From Phaeodactylum tricornutum CCAP 1055/1 (taxonomy: Eukaryota > Bacillariophyta > Bacillariophyceae > Surirellales > Neidiaceae): 64,000 bases of DNA. This document shows positions 39,588 through 50,460 of this stretch, in pieces. Under the pieces are notes generated by a model. That model did no database searches. It was not told the DNA's origin and saw nothing but the letters and a program-made list of their open reading frames with translations. Each line of letters opens with the position of its first letter. Position 1 is the stretch's first letter. A program made the position numbers and the translations under genes. The stretch spans positions 434,001 through 498,000 of the forward strand of contig NC_011685.1 of the NCBI RefSeq assembly GCF_000150955.2, in the 5' to 3' direction.

Positions 39588-41441
39588 ATGAGAAAGTATT
39601 CCAAAAACAGTCTCGTCGTCAGAGTTTGGGCATCAATCATTTTGATAAAGTGCTTCACAGACTCGGCGGCCGCCCCGACCTCCGTAAAACCTTTTCCAAA
39701 TAGCGTCTCTTTCGAAACACAAGGATTTCGCTATCGAAGGAATTTCAGTAAAACATCAAAAGACGATGGATCGACCCGAGTCGCCGAGACCTTGATGAAA
39801 AGCAATCGACACCTTGAGGCGGCCAGTAAAGAAAATGCAAAACCATCGACGGAAAATGGCCCCATCGAAGCTAAGAATGAAGTAGCAAAAGACGAAAGAA
39901 AAGACAAAAAGGAGGAAAAGACGAGTAAAAAGGAAAAGACGCCGAAAAGCGCTCCAACTGAAGCTCAGAAAAAGCCGATAGGCGACAAAGCTCCGACTGT
40001 TTCCCCATCTAGTGAGCCAACGAAGGTGGATCCGCTACCCGCAGAGAGGCCGGACATCGACGCTGTGCAACCAGCTTCGATGGGAGCCCCTGCTCCCGTC
40101 CCAACAGTCAAAAAAGCTTCAGCTGAATCTGAATCCGCCAATGCGTCGCCTACAGAACCAACAGTCCCCGCGGGTGGAACAGAGGCAACGCCTAGCAAGG
40201 CTACAACCAAAGCGGGGACTCAATCTGCGATACCGTCGTCGTCTCCTACAAAAAATCCTAGTACGGCTACCACAACGGCGCCCACTGAAGCTCCTTCGGC
40301 ACGGCCTACTTCTAAAGATACAATTGCTCCCACCGCTGCCCCAATTGCCTGTGCAGCAGTTTCAAGCTGCAGCGAATGTGCGACTTTAGCGAAGGAATCT
40401 ATCAATTCCAAAAAAAGTTGCTGGTGGGCAGAAGATTTAAGATGCAAAGAAGTTGATCAAGAAGGAAAAGACGTCAATCAAATGTGTGTTGCACCGGCTG
40501 ACGATTCGTCGGAAGCGCCCACTTCGACACCCAAATCATCCGACGCTACGCCGTCCACGGTGAAACCGTCCGAAGAGACGTCTGTTTGGTATGACGATGA
40601 AAGCAGTTTACCCATGATTGTAGGGGTTGTGACCCTGCTTGGCTTAGCATTTGTGTGTGTCAAATATGCGAGACGAGTTTTTGCAGCTATACCTCAAGAA
40701 GCGAATATTTCTGGCTCCAGGCGTCGGCAAGGATACGAAGGAGTGTACGTGACGGCGCCATGAGATGCAATGATTTTTATGATTGTCCGTTTCTAACCTC
40801 GCGGTTTTTTGCTATACAGAGCGACCAACGATGTTTCAGACGAGGAATGGGGATGGGAGGATGAGCCACATAACACAGTTGGTGACGTGGAACTTTCAGT
40901 GCACCAACGAAGACCCTCTCCGAAAGGAATGTCGTTTGGTAAACCCCTGGCACCGTCGTCAGGAAATAGTTTTCAATCCAGTGGTTCAGCTGTGCAAAAC
41001 AGCAAACGACCACAAACTCTACCGAAAAATTCTTGGAGTGATGACTCATTCGAAGCTGCAGCTCAAACGGGTCAGGCTTGGCGAACAGATTCGTCCGAAA
41101 AAAATACCACTCAATCGACAAAACTTGGTCAAACTTTCGGAGGTACAGCAACAACTGTTTCGCCAAAGAAGGCTCCACCCCCGTTGAAGCCTAGAGAAGA
41201 TGACATTTTCTCCTCTCTCGGGCTTTCTGCCAAACCTACTTTCTCAAAGCCAACAGCGGTATCGTCCACAAAATCTGGATCGCGATGGCAAAATACCATC
41301 GCACCTGTTGGCCATACTCATGCATCCAATCGTCCAGGTGCCAGGTCGTCTATATTGACTGCGAATGACGATTTCGATATCAAAAGTGGAGGCGTCGATT
41401 GGGAAGATGATGCCGATCTGGATGATCTCTTGAATGAGTAA
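39588..41441 (+). CDS. Mucin-like type I membrane protein with Cys cluster
   Basis: Exons 39588-40744 and 40820-41441, 75-nt intron (GTACGT...ATACAG); spliced length 592. N-terminal signal peptide (VVRVWASIILIKCFTDSAAA), then a Lys/Glu-rich and a long Pro/Thr/Ser stem. A cluster of Cys and Trp follows (SCSECATLAKESINSKKSCW, then CKEVDQEGKDVNQMCV) that recalls a PSI-type module. One transmembrane span (MIVGVVTLLGLAFVCVKYA) and a cytoplasmic tail rich in Ser with acidic Trp motifs (DEEWGWEDE; the end GGVDWEDDADLDDLLNE) complete it. A cell-surface adhesion or wall-linked role is inferred; the acidic Trp motifs may bind trafficking adaptors. Same general plan as the gene at 35416-36145. Confidence 0.75.
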
Positions 41442-41657
41442 TTTTCCTTCCACCCAATAATATATGAATTGGCAGCCATTCTATGCTGCTTATGCATGCT
41501 TGGTTGATTTTTCCTCGGACGCTGGGATGTGTACCCGTGAGTGGTAGGATCCATCGCATGCCAAATGGTTCATTTCTAGCGACTAGGTACACAAAGTAGC
41601 TGGCTAGATAGCCCAGCAAAAACAGACAAGTTCTATTGGGACTATACGTAATTTCAG

Positions 41658-42206
41658 TTAGACATTGATTTCGAAATCAGGAAGTTGCGGATATACGTGA
41701 CGAAGTTCTTGCACCAAGAACGGGCCTAAACTAAGTCCATCCTTGGTCGAGAACCAGAGTTTGTCGGCTTCATCATACTCGTATCGTTTGGGTCCGCTCA
41801 ATGGACTTGACCACCACAACTGCTGGTTTGGCGTTTGTTTGTTGACAACCCACGTTCCGTGGGGTGGCAACGAAAGGGTGAGAACGCCCGACGCCAACGT
41901 GACCTCGTACTCAAGCGTCGTGGAATCCAGAGCTTCGTCGATCGCATCCTGAATGTGGTCCAGAGCGTCATCCGCTATTCCATGGTACTCCCCTTCTGTC
42001 TTGAAGAGCCGTTGTTGGATCACAGACTTTGTCAATAGGTTGTTGACGTGCTTTGGGAATTTGGCCGCAACGGAATGGAGACCTTGCGAACCAGGTTGGG
42101 TTCGTTGTGGGGTAGCGAATTGGATACGGGACGCTACTGCCGAAAGGACACGTCGGTTTCGGAGGCCACTTCTGATTACTGCTCGAGAAAGTATCGTCAG
42201 CGACAT
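41658..42206 (-). CDS. FXN: Frataxin, mitochondrial
   Basis: 182 residues. A basic presequence (~60 residues, MSLTILSRAVIRSGLRNRR) leads into the frataxin fold: YHGIADDALDHIQDAIDEAL is the first, acidic, iron-binding helix; then YEVTLASGVLTLSLPPHGTW, VVNKQTPNQQLWWSSPLSGP and KRYEYDE. The NKQTPNxQxWxSSP strand is diagnostic. Frataxin speeds sulfur transfer to ISCU in iron-sulfur cluster assembly in the matrix. Start is the first ATG. Tail-to-tail with the mucin-like gene. Confidence 0.95.
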   Translation of the reverse strand: MSLTILSRAVIRSGLRNRRVLSAVASRIQFATPQRTQPGSQGLHSVAAKFPKHVNNLLTKSVIQQRLFKTEGEYHGIADDALDHIQDAIDEALDSTTLEYEVTLASGVLTLSLPPHGTWVVNKQTPNQQLWWSSPLSGPKRYEYDEADKLWFSTKDGLSLGPFLVQELRHVYPQLPDFEINV

Positions 42207-43048
42207 TGTGACTTCTTGCAGAGAGGGGAGTCTTACGGCGTTTGATACAATAGTGGGGGGATGATGATAACGGTTTGTGGTATGCAGAAGAGCCCTCGTT
42301 GTCGTATGATTTTATATCATTCAAAGGCGAAACCTGCGGGCAAAAGTTCGACTGCGGATGTTTACAGTTAGGTGTAGGGTGTTGCTGCCGCTCCGCGTTT
42401 ACAATCAGGAATGACGCGAAAAAACCTTTTTGCCGCGGACGAAACTACCGGTACGTAGTTCTTTCGATCGCCTACTTCTGTCACCAGGACCAATGTAGAT
42501 AGGCAACAAAGAGCACTGCTCTGTCAGAATCTTAGGTTCAATTCATTATTCGTAGCTCAGCTTACATTAAAAGCTAAAAATCGGCAGCGAAAGGTTTCAC
42601 AGATCAACTGTTTTCTCTACAAAAAATAATTGCTTCCTTGCACTAAACGGGGGTAAGATCTCACAGTCCGTACCTATTCCAATATCAAGCTGACTACCCA
42701 CCGTAATATGTGTTCAACGAAGAATGGGTGGCATACCTATGTTTAAAACGAAACTACTTGTAACTTTGAATACTTGGTCTGTACTTGATCCGGAAATGAA
42801 TTGATCTTTTCAAAGGAGTGGAGTCCAATGAGTCGAAGATTGCTTTCGTCGGGAGCGACTTCCCAGTCGGCGTTTTTACCTCCCTCCTTCGTAGCGCGCA
42901 ACCCACGGAGGACTGGTGCACCCGTTGCCAAGCGGCGGCCAACCTTCGGTTTCCATCGTCAACCAAAGCCACCAAGGAGCGTGCTGGGTCTTCGTGTGGA
43001 GTCCCCACAGGCTTTTCGGAACCTTTCGTCACGGACGTTAGCAACGCC
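42207..43048. other. Divergent region, frataxin / MIC60
   Basis: 842 bp. A frame from the ATG at 42828 (MSRRLLSSGATSQSAF and on) looks like a mitochondrial presequence but is out of frame with MIC60 and runs past its start; it is either an upstream ORF or an unrecognised first exon. The MIC60 frame itself is open from a GTG at 42818. Confidence 0.4.
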
Positions 43049-44843
43049 ATGTTACGACAAGCTGTAGTCCGCCAACACGTGTTTCAGCACGTGGGACGTC
43101 GTTGTATGATGGCTGCTGCGGCGACGGGAAAGCAAAAGCGTGCCTTGGACAGGGCGCAGTTGGGAGGCCAGGGAGCCGCAGCGGGAAAGGCTCCCACTGC
43201 ACCAGTAGTGGGAGGGCCTATCTCCTCGGTTCCACCAACAAATGGAGGAAATATGCTACCAGCGGCAGCGGTTGGCTTGATTGCTGTGGCTGGCGCAGCG
43301 TATTACTTCAATAGTTTGGAGTCTTCCGGCACTCCGATTGCCGAAGTACCGAAAGAATCATCTATCAAGGAAGAAGCTTCTCCGGAAAAACCAGTCGAGA
43401 TGTTGGGTATCGCTGAGGATCAACTCGTTTCCAACGGTGACAAGTCTGGCAATCGGGTATTATCGATCGAAGTTCCTTCGAAAATGAAAAATGCTGGAGT
43501 GTCGGCGGTGTCGGCCAGCCCAGCCAAGCATCCCACCGGTGGCAATCGTGTCAGCATGATGCCCACTTCGGCACCGAAGGCAATTGACGATACCACTGTC
43601 TCAGAAAAAGCTTTATCTGAGTTGAAAGACTCCGCGACGGAACAAGCAACGGAGTCCTTGATTGCTTCCCACCAGTCGATTTGGTCGGATATTAACGCCG
43701 ACGATCTAGAAACTTTGAGTCAGGCCCAGCTACGGGCACGAGTCATTCAGCTGGCAACCGAACTTAAGGATCGCACTAAATGGGAGGCGGTACGGCTTAA
43801 GGAGTTTTTAGCAATGAAGGAAAGGGAAACTGCCGAACAGTACGTACTTGGCTTCTCTGAGGATTTGACGAAACGTAAATCCGACCTTACTTCCTTCGAA
43901 CTTTTTCTTATTTAGGTACACTCACTTGATGCAAAAGCAAAGGCTGGAGTTTGAAGACTTGCTTGCCAAACGGCTTCGGGAGCAAGAATACTCGTTAGCT
44001 CAACAAATGCAGCAGGCCTTGCTCAATAAGGAAGCATCCATTCACAAGGTACTCAATACAGCATTGGAAGCCCAAAAGGCTGAATACGAACAGGACAAAA
44101 ATGCTTACGAATCTGTCACCAAGATAGAAATCGAATCAAGGCTTCAAGAAGAATATGCACAGGAGATGGAGGCGTACAAAAAAAAAGCTGCGGAGGATTT
44201 GAAACAGAAGGCCGCTACTTTAGCAGCACTGACCGAGAAACTTAACCAGCTAGATTTGGCTTTAAACAAATCGCAAACGTCGCAGCAAGGTTCGGTCAAG
44301 GCGCACCGCCTTTCAGCTGCAGCATTGGCACTCGCTGAGCAATTAGCGACCGGTGAACCTGCGGGAACTGAGCTCAAAGCTCTACAGATCGCAGCTGGAA
44401 GGGACGGTGTCATAGCTACGGCTGTCAAAACGATTCCGGCTTCCGTCGCGAACTCAGGTGTAGCAACAGTTTCCACCTTGCAAGCTCGTTTTGAAGATTT
44501 GTACACTACCACTCGACAAGCAGCATTAGTTCCCCTCGGACGTCCTGGTCTAGAGGGACAGCTTGCTGGAATGGTTTTTGCGACCCTCAAATATCCACCT
44601 CATCCCGACGATCCTGCGCCAGATGATGACAAGGACTCTGCGGAGTTTGTCTTGGCTCGTGCTCGCAAGCATGTTCAGTTAGGTGAATTGGAAAGAGCTA
44701 TGGAGCAACTCGAAAAGTTGAAAGGACAGGCTGCATTTACCATCAAAGACTGGAAGCGCAATGCGATGGACCGTATTGCTGTGGAAAAAGCACTGAAAGT
44801 TATCATGCTGGAATGTGCGTTGTTGAATGAGAGCCTTGCTTGA
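43049..44843 (+). CDS. MIC60: MICOS subunit MIC60 (mitofilin)
   Basis: Exons 43049-43839 and 43916-44843, 76-nt intron (GTACGT...ATTTAG); spliced length 572. Presequence MLRQAVVRQHVFQHVGRRCM, a Gly/Ala-rich stretch, a membrane span (LPAAAVGLIAVAGAAYYF), a long coiled coil (LEFEDLLAKRLREQEYSLAQ and on) and the conserved C-terminal mitofilin domain (LQARFEDLYTTTRQAALVPL, then LARARKHVQLGELERAMEQL, LEKLKGQAAFTIKDWKRNA). MIC60 shapes crista junctions in the inner mitochondrial membrane. The frame is open upstream to 42818 but has no ATG there. Confidence 0.9.
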
Positions 44844-45389
44844 ATAGATGTATTCACAGTCAGTTGATTTTCGCACGGCTGAGTGCAAGTACCGGCAACA
44901 GCCTACCTTATAGAAACAAATTTGCTCCGACGTGAGTTTAACAGTATCGTCATCAGCCTGGCGTAGGAAAGAAGCGGTTCATAGCCTTAGCCTAAAGTAT
45001 TGGATCCTAAATAACTCGCACGAGTAGGAATGTTAGCTCGGACGATTCCACTCATTTTCTCTTTCGTTCAGTGACAAAATTTGTTCTAGTGATGATGCAC
45101 GTACAGCGCTATACAAGGATAATGTAGAACGAGCGTATTGCATTGGATTCTGAAACGCTAGTGAGTGGAGTGTTGATAGTTCGCGCCGATACCTGCTGTA
45201 GATGCTTGGGCTTTAACTGGAGACTTGTTCGTTTATTCGTCCAACATTTTCATATTAGGGGTGACGTCAGCCTTCGTCAGCGAAGCCCTTTTGGTGACGA
45301 CTCCTTTTTGTACCAGGTTTGTCCAACTTCATTGCCATGCACAGATACCGTATACAAACTTCCCATAGCCTTTGTCGCCAGAAGTAGAT
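44844..45389. other. Intergenic, MIC60 / peroxiredoxin
   Basis: Both neighbours are on the plus strand. A TCACAGTCA nonamer lies at 44855-44863, 12 bp after the MIC60 stop. No gene seen. Confidence 0.4.
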
Positions 45390-46094
45390 ATGAAGTTGCG
45401 TCTTCTTGCTTTTGTAGCCACCTCCCTTTCGCTTTGCTCGCTCACGACCAGCTTCTCGTCGATCCATAGTTCTTTCGTTTCTACTGCGCTTTTTGCAGCC
45501 CCCGAAACAAGTACCATGCCCGAAGTATCGGTGGGTGACACCATTCCTGACGTAACTTTAACTGAACTTTCCAGTGGCGAAGACAAGCCTGTGGACGTAA
45601 AGATTGTCGATCTTATCGCTGGTAAGAAAGTTGCAATCTTTGGAGTTCCGGGCGCCTTCACCCCCGGATGCAGCAAATCGCACCTTCCCTCTTTTATGGA
45701 AGCTCAGGAGGAACTCAAGGGGAGAGGCGTCGATATGACTATTTGCGTTGCTACGAATGACGCTTACACTATGGAGGTATGTTGAAAGCTCTGGGCTGGA
45801 AAAGACTGGGTAAGAGATCCATAATTGTTGTGTAGATGCAGTTGTTCTGATCCGTCCTTTCTCGTTTCGCAGGCGTGGGGGCGTACGTCCGGAGGTTCGG
45901 ATGTAGGTATCCGTTTCCTGGCCGACAACTCTGGTACCCTGACGAAAGAACTGGGTCTGGTCATGGAGACTCCGGTTGGTATCCGCACCAAGCGATTCTC
46001 TCTTATCGCTGAAGACGGAAAGGTAACAAAGTATTTTAGCTCGGCCAAGGATAGCTCCGATACTTGGGCTCCGAATGTCTTGTCCGCTCTCTAA
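45390..46094 (+). CDS. Type II (PRX5-like) peroxiredoxin, plastid-type
   Basis: Exons 45390-45776 and 45873-46094, 96-nt intron (GTATGT...TTCGCAG); spliced length 202. Signal peptide followed by Ser-Phe (LLAFVATSLSLCSLTTS-FSS) fits the heterokont ASAFAP-type plastid signal. The mature part has VGDTIPDVTLTE, the peroxidatic Cys94 in GVPGAFTPGCSKSHLP and Cys119 in MTICVATNDAYTM, 25 residues on, exactly the spacing of plant type II (atypical two-Cys) enzymes. It reduces H2O2 and alkyl hydroperoxides with thioredoxin or glutaredoxin. Exon 2 closes the fold (RFLADNSGTLTKELGL). Confidence 0.93.
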
Positions 46095-46894
46095 AGAGAG
46101 GAGAGAAAATAGACAGCGGAATCCTTGAAGGAAAGGATTCTCCTCTGACGGTAGTCTCAGAGTGACGACTGATTCGCAACCGTCGGTTGCGTTTTTTCCT
46201 TTGTTATGAAAATGCAGTTGCCGTTTCACTTTGGCACTGAAGACATAGGTAAAAGTAAAGATGTGAGCAATTTATTTTATGTTAGCCCGATAGAAATTTG
46301 TATGGTGAAAGTCTCTGGATCCTTCCTTGGGAGAAAAAGCTAACTAACAGTAGGCTACGACAAAGCATTTCAACTTGCATGATTTTACCTTTGTAAGGAG
46401 GGCAGATGATGCTCCATCACTAGCGAACGTCAGCCGACGAGATCTGAAAAGTGTATCTAACAGCTTTCATCTGTACCATATTGTAATGTCCCCATGAAAA
46501 TATCTGCCTTTATCAGATTACATCAGTAGCCGACAAGCGAAAGATCTCTATTACACGAGTCTTGACAAAAAATAGACCGAACACAAATTTCAATTTGCTC
46601 GTCGTATCGTGGGTACATACCTACCTACCTAATCTTTTTGTAACGGGTAAAGAACAGACGCCTGACGAAATACATGAAAGATCGAGCTGCTTACAATTTT
46701 TGACAAAACCTTCTACACGTCGAAGAGTCAAATATTTTTGTGTCTCTGGAGAGGAAACAAGGATACCCATACGCGAACTCTGCCATGCATACATGAGAGG
46801 AGGCGACCAAAAGCACCTTTACATTTCAACAGAGAAGTTCTGAGTGTGCTCAAATAAGAAAATTCCGTAAAATTTTAATCTCCCTCCGTCTGTT
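46095..46894. other. Intergenic, peroxiredoxin / cystathionine enzyme
   Basis: 800 bp between two plus-strand genes. Apart from the stem-loop at 46175-46197 nothing is supported; a 93-codon frame at 46562 lacks an ATG start. Confidence 0.4.
46175..46197 (+). terminator. Hairpin followed by T-run, intrinsic-terminator-like
   Basis: CGCAACC, loop GTC, GGTTGCG, then six T. It lies ~80 bp after the peroxiredoxin stop. A second small dyad (CTCTCT-AA-AGAGAG) overlaps that stop codon. In a nuclear gene this would be a 3' UTR stem-loop rather than a true bacterial terminator. Confidence 0.4.
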
Positions 46895-48253
46895 ATGTTG
46901 ACGAGACAGGTCGCAAGGAGGTCCCCACTTGTCCTTCGATTTGGTGGGCAGCCTCGTCGATTATTATCGTTACTGACGCCGGAGGAGGCTGGACGACAAG
47001 CAGAACAATTGGCGCAAGAAGTTGTGCTCGAGAAGAAGGAGATTTCACATATGGCTACTTCTCTGGCACACGCAGGTGTGGTTACTGGAAAGAATGCGGC
47101 CATGTCTCCTCCGTTGCACATGGCAACAACTTATACCAGGCCAGCCGATGGATCTTATCAAGAAGGAGACTTGATTTACACACGTATGGACAACCCTACA
47201 AGAAATCTACTTGAGGCGGAGACTGGCAGGCTTGAATGTCACGGTCGAGCTGTGAACTCCGACACGCCAATCATAAGTTGTGCATTTGCGTCGGGTATGA
47301 TGGCCGTGTCTTCGATCGTTCTCGCCCACCGGTTACCATTGAAGGTTTTGCTGCCAGTCGATGCCTACCATGGTGTTCCGACTGTCCTTCGAGACGTCTT
47401 TTCGCGTTTCGATGTAGAAATCCGTACTGTCGAAATGAGTGATCCAGCGGCCATCGAAGCTGACCTGGCAAAAATATCGGTAAAAGACGATGTCATTGTA
47501 TGGATGGAGAGCCCTTCGAACCCAAGAGTTGACATTATTGACATTTCTTTAATAAGCAGCATCGCAGAAAAATCGGGCCGTCGCGTCACTACTGTGGTCG
47601 ATTCCACCCTCGCTCCTCCAACGATTCAGCAGCCTCTCCAGCTTGGTGCGGATTTGGTTATGCATTCGGCGACAAAGTACCTCGGTGGACATTCAGATCT
47701 ACTCTGTGGTGTCGTGACAGCGTCTCCATGGACTAATCGTGGTCGTTTCATTGGGCCACTTATACGGCAGGTGCAAGTCGCTGTCGGAGGTGTGGCCTCT
47801 CCACTGGATTCATGGCTCACGCTGCGTGGTCTAAGAACCTTGGCTATCCGTAGCAGTCGCCAATGCGAAACTGCTCTCCTTCTTGTCAAATATCTACAGC
47901 ACCATCCATTGGTAGACAAGGTCTATTATCCTGGACTGGAAGAACACTTTGGCCACAAAATTGCTAAACGTCAAATGAAGAATGGATTTGGAGGTGTTTT
48001 CAGTGTTGAAATGATCGGCGAGAGCTATGCGTTTGCGTTTGCGGCGGCCCTGACAGTCGTTCAACGAGCTACCAGCCTCGGCGGGACTGAAACTCTAATT
48101 GAACATCGGGCGAGTATAGAGCCACCTGGCCGCGTAGTTAGTCCACGGGGACTACTGAGGGTCAGCGTAGGCCTGGAACACGCATCTGATATTTTGTCTG
48201 ACTTTGAAAGCGCCATGGACATTGTTCAAACGATTCATGGTATTCGTGGCTAA
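46895..48253 (+). CDS. Cystathionine synthase/lyase-family PLP enzyme, mitochondrial-type
   Basis: 452 residues of the Cys/Met-metabolism PLP family. Basic N-terminus (MLTRQVARRSPLVLRFGGQP) suggests an organelle presequence. Core: YTRMDNPTRNLLEAE, CAFASGMMAVSSIV, DAYHGVPTVLRDVF, WMESPSNPRVDIID, VVDSTLAPPTIQQPL and HSATKYLGGHSDLLCG, with the PLP-binding Lys in SATKYLGG. The C-terminus has the substrate Arg region SPRGLLRVSVGLEHASDI. Synthase, beta-lyase and gamma-lyase cannot be told apart by eye, so no gene symbol is given. Tail-to-tail with MOT1, 86 bp between stops. Confidence 0.88.
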   Translation: MLTRQVARRSPLVLRFGGQPRRLLSLLTPEEAGRQAEQLAQEVVLEKKEISHMATSLAHAGVVTGKNAAMSPPLHMATTYTRPADGSYQEGDLIYTRMDNPTRNLLEAETGRLECHGRAVNSDTPIISCAFASGMMAVSSIVLAHRLPLKVLLPVDAYHGVPTVLRDVFSRFDVEIRTVEMSDPAAIEADLAKISVKDDVIVWMESPSNPRVDIIDISLISSIAEKSGRRVTTVVDSTLAPPTIQQPLQLGADLVMHSATKYLGGHSDLLCGVVTASPWTNRGRFIGPLIRQVQVAVGGVASPLDSWLTLRGLRTLAIRSSRQCETALLLVKYLQHHPLVDKVYYPGLEEHFGHKIAKRQMKNGFGGVFSVEMIGESYAFAFAAALTVVQRATSLGGTETLIEHRASIEPPGRVVSPRGLLRVSVGLEHASDILSDFESAMDIVQTIHGIRG

Positions 48254-48339
48254 CATCAAACAAACTCTGATGTGCTGCGAAAGAGAGTAAGCAACTATTG
48301 ATCTTATGAGTACTTCAACGATGCAGCGAAGAGAACGGG

Positions 48340-49920
48340 TTATTCCTCAATAGATGGCTCAGGTTGGCGAGCGGAGGTACTATTCCATTGGTCCAGCGGA
48401 CTATAGACACCAGGACTTGCCGTGCTCTCGACCCGGCGAAATAATGCCCATCCCGGACCATAGATCACATGTACCAAAAGCCCACAAAGAGCGCCGTAAT
48501 GGGTTTTCTTAAGTCCGAGAATGACCGATGTTGTACATAAACATGTAGCCAAATCCACTCGCAGCATACCCAAGTCACAGTGCAAATTGCTGGATGTATT
48601 CGGGACGTTAGTCATTGGCTTTGACAGCAACAGAATTCCTGTAGCGGCTAGTTCTTGACCGGCGACAATTATCGAGACACTCAACACACTCAGAGGAATC
48701 CGATCCAGAAAAGGAACCAGCCAAGTTCCTAAAATAAGGGTCAATGACATCTTTACAGAGCCAAGGATAACTACAGAGGTTCCGTGTCGAGCGCCAAATT
48801 TGTGCTGACCTGCAAGTCCTCCCGCTCCGTGACAACTTGGCATGGCCCCAAAAGGACAGAGGAGGAAGTTCAATAGACCGACGCTCCAGCAAACCTTTCG
48901 AGGTGAAAGAATCGAAGAAGCAGCAATTGGATGGGATTCGGCTTCAATTAAAGAATCCGGGACATAAAGTGTCGACGCCAAGCAGCATAGGGATATAACA
49001 GAATTTAGAGTTGTCAAAGGTAACTGGGGCAAGGCCCCTTGCCAAAAGCCAGTGCTCCAATCATTCCAATTTGTTCCCCGTATTGCTAGAGTTGCGATTG
49101 GCGCCGTGGACCAGCCTGGCAAAGGCTGACTGCCTCCCGTTGTGGTTGTTGATAATAACCCAAATACAGCTAACAGAGCTCCTAATCCAAACAGAAATAA
49201 TCCAATTGGTCGAAGGGGCCTTTCTTGAGCTGATCTCAACCCATTCGTCTCGACAGAATCCGAGTGTATAGAGCGCAGCCCCCAGTATGATGTGACGAAG
49301 CAGACAACCGCTAGCCAGCGCCCGTCTAGATCCCACCAAGATAGCTCGGTGATCCATGTCCAACCGTGTACCATAAGCGAGAGGCCAACTCCGAGTTGCA
49401 TTCCTGACACAACTGATCTTGGAACGACTCGATGAACAAGCTCAATCCCATTTGTGGCTCCCAATATCGTGAGAAAAGCGCCCATCCAAATCCCGGCTGT
49501 TGTGACTTGCCGAAGAGAAAGTTCGTCGATCAACGCTACTGCTGCGATGGCTTTCATTGGCTGAACCGGCATAGGTAGGTCCCAAGTGTAACCGGTTATA
49601 AAATTTGCCAAGCCGGCGAACCAGAGTGCGGCGGATGCGTGAATCACGCGTTGTTGAGCCAGAGCAACAAACAAAGGTATAAACGTTCCCAGGTCTCCGC
49701 AGCTCCCCGACACTTCCGCCCATGATACATGTCGGTATATGTCTTTCGTCCTGTGCCACCACCAGCGATAGAAATTTGCAAGGAAGGAGGAGAGAAAGTT
49801 GAACCACGGCCTTTCCTCACATACTCTAGAAGAGTCCACCTGCAGTTCGTTTAGTGCGGGAGGTTGCGGGTCAGTATCACTGTCACTGCTACCGTTGACG
49901 ATGCTGTGTGATGCTTCCAT
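48340..49920 (-). CDS. MOT1: MOT1-family molybdate transporter
   Basis: 526 residues, about ten membrane spans. The two family blocks are present: SWAEVSGSCGDLGTFIPLFV near the N-terminus and DLPMPVQPMKAIAAVALIDE in the first half; a second inverted-repeat half has CPFGAMPSCHGAGGLAGQH. MOT1 proteins take up molybdate for molybdenum-cofactor enzymes such as nitrate reductase and belong to the SulP-related group. Acidic cytoplasmic N- and C-termini. The frame opens at a TTG; the first ATG (49920) is used. Confidence 0.88.
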   Translation of the reverse strand: MEASHSIVNGSSDSDTDPQPPALNELQVDSSRVCEERPWFNFLSSFLANFYRWWWHRTKDIYRHVSWAEVSGSCGDLGTFIPLFVALAQQRVIHASAALWFAGLANFITGYTWDLPMPVQPMKAIAAVALIDELSLRQVTTAGIWMGAFLTILGATNGIELVHRVVPRSVVSGMQLGVGLSLMVHGWTWITELSWWDLDGRWLAVVCFVTSYWGLRSIHSDSVETNGLRSAQERPLRPIGLFLFGLGALLAVFGLLSTTTTGGSQPLPGWSTAPIATLAIRGTNWNDWSTGFWQGALPQLPLTTLNSVISLCCLASTLYVPDSLIEAESHPIAASSILSPRKVCWSVGLLNFLLCPFGAMPSCHGAGGLAGQHKFGARHGTSVVILGSVKMSLTLILGTWLVPFLDRIPLSVLSVSIIVAGQELAATGILLLSKPMTNVPNTSSNLHCDLGMLRVDLATCLCTTSVILGLKKTHYGALCGLLVHVIYGPGWALFRRVESTASPGVYSPLDQWNSTSARQPEPSIEE

Positions 49921-50460
49921 TTGAGATTGCGACGAACGCAACTGCGAAACAGGACTGTCTTCCGCTTCTCTGCGATATAGGGCCCTCTACAGTGACAACT
50001 ATCTCGTGGAATTATCTACCTGGTGAATCAGTTGCTATCACGCTGGGGCTGCTGTGAGGACTCGATCGTTTTTGCCCAGAAAGGAATTCAACTACATATG
50101 AGTACTCAATCTGCTCGGATTCGTTGTCTCATTTTTCTTTTTTCCTTCACAGTCGGTTAGGCGTGAAAATGAGGTTCGAAAGTCTTTGATTGCGCACTGT
50201 TGTTACTTCGTTGGTAAAGGATGTAGGGCGGGGTAGCACATGCAACCATAGCAATTAGATAAGACTTCAGGTCCTAGGCTAAAAATATACATAGCTTTGA
50301 AGCCTGTTACCATCGTCTCATAAGACTCATTGTGTTATAAAACACTATCGCTCGAGAATATATTATGCTAATTGTAAGCTAAAAAATAAAAGTGACAAGG
50401 CATCGATCGGTTGGATCTTCTATTTCGGTTCACTGTCTATCCGGGACCGAGAAATGCATT
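49921..50460. other. Spacer between MOT1 and the TIR element
   Basis: 540 bp, AT-rich. A one-mismatch copy of the nonamer (TCACAGTCG) lies at 50147-50155. No gene seen. Confidence 0.4.

Noticed and set aside
46562-46843. 93-codon frame between peroxiredoxin and the cystathionine enzyme
   Set aside because: No ATG start and no family resemblance.
50172-50184. GGTTCGAAAGTC as a tRNA box B
   Set aside because: No D-arm or acceptor stem can be drawn around it.
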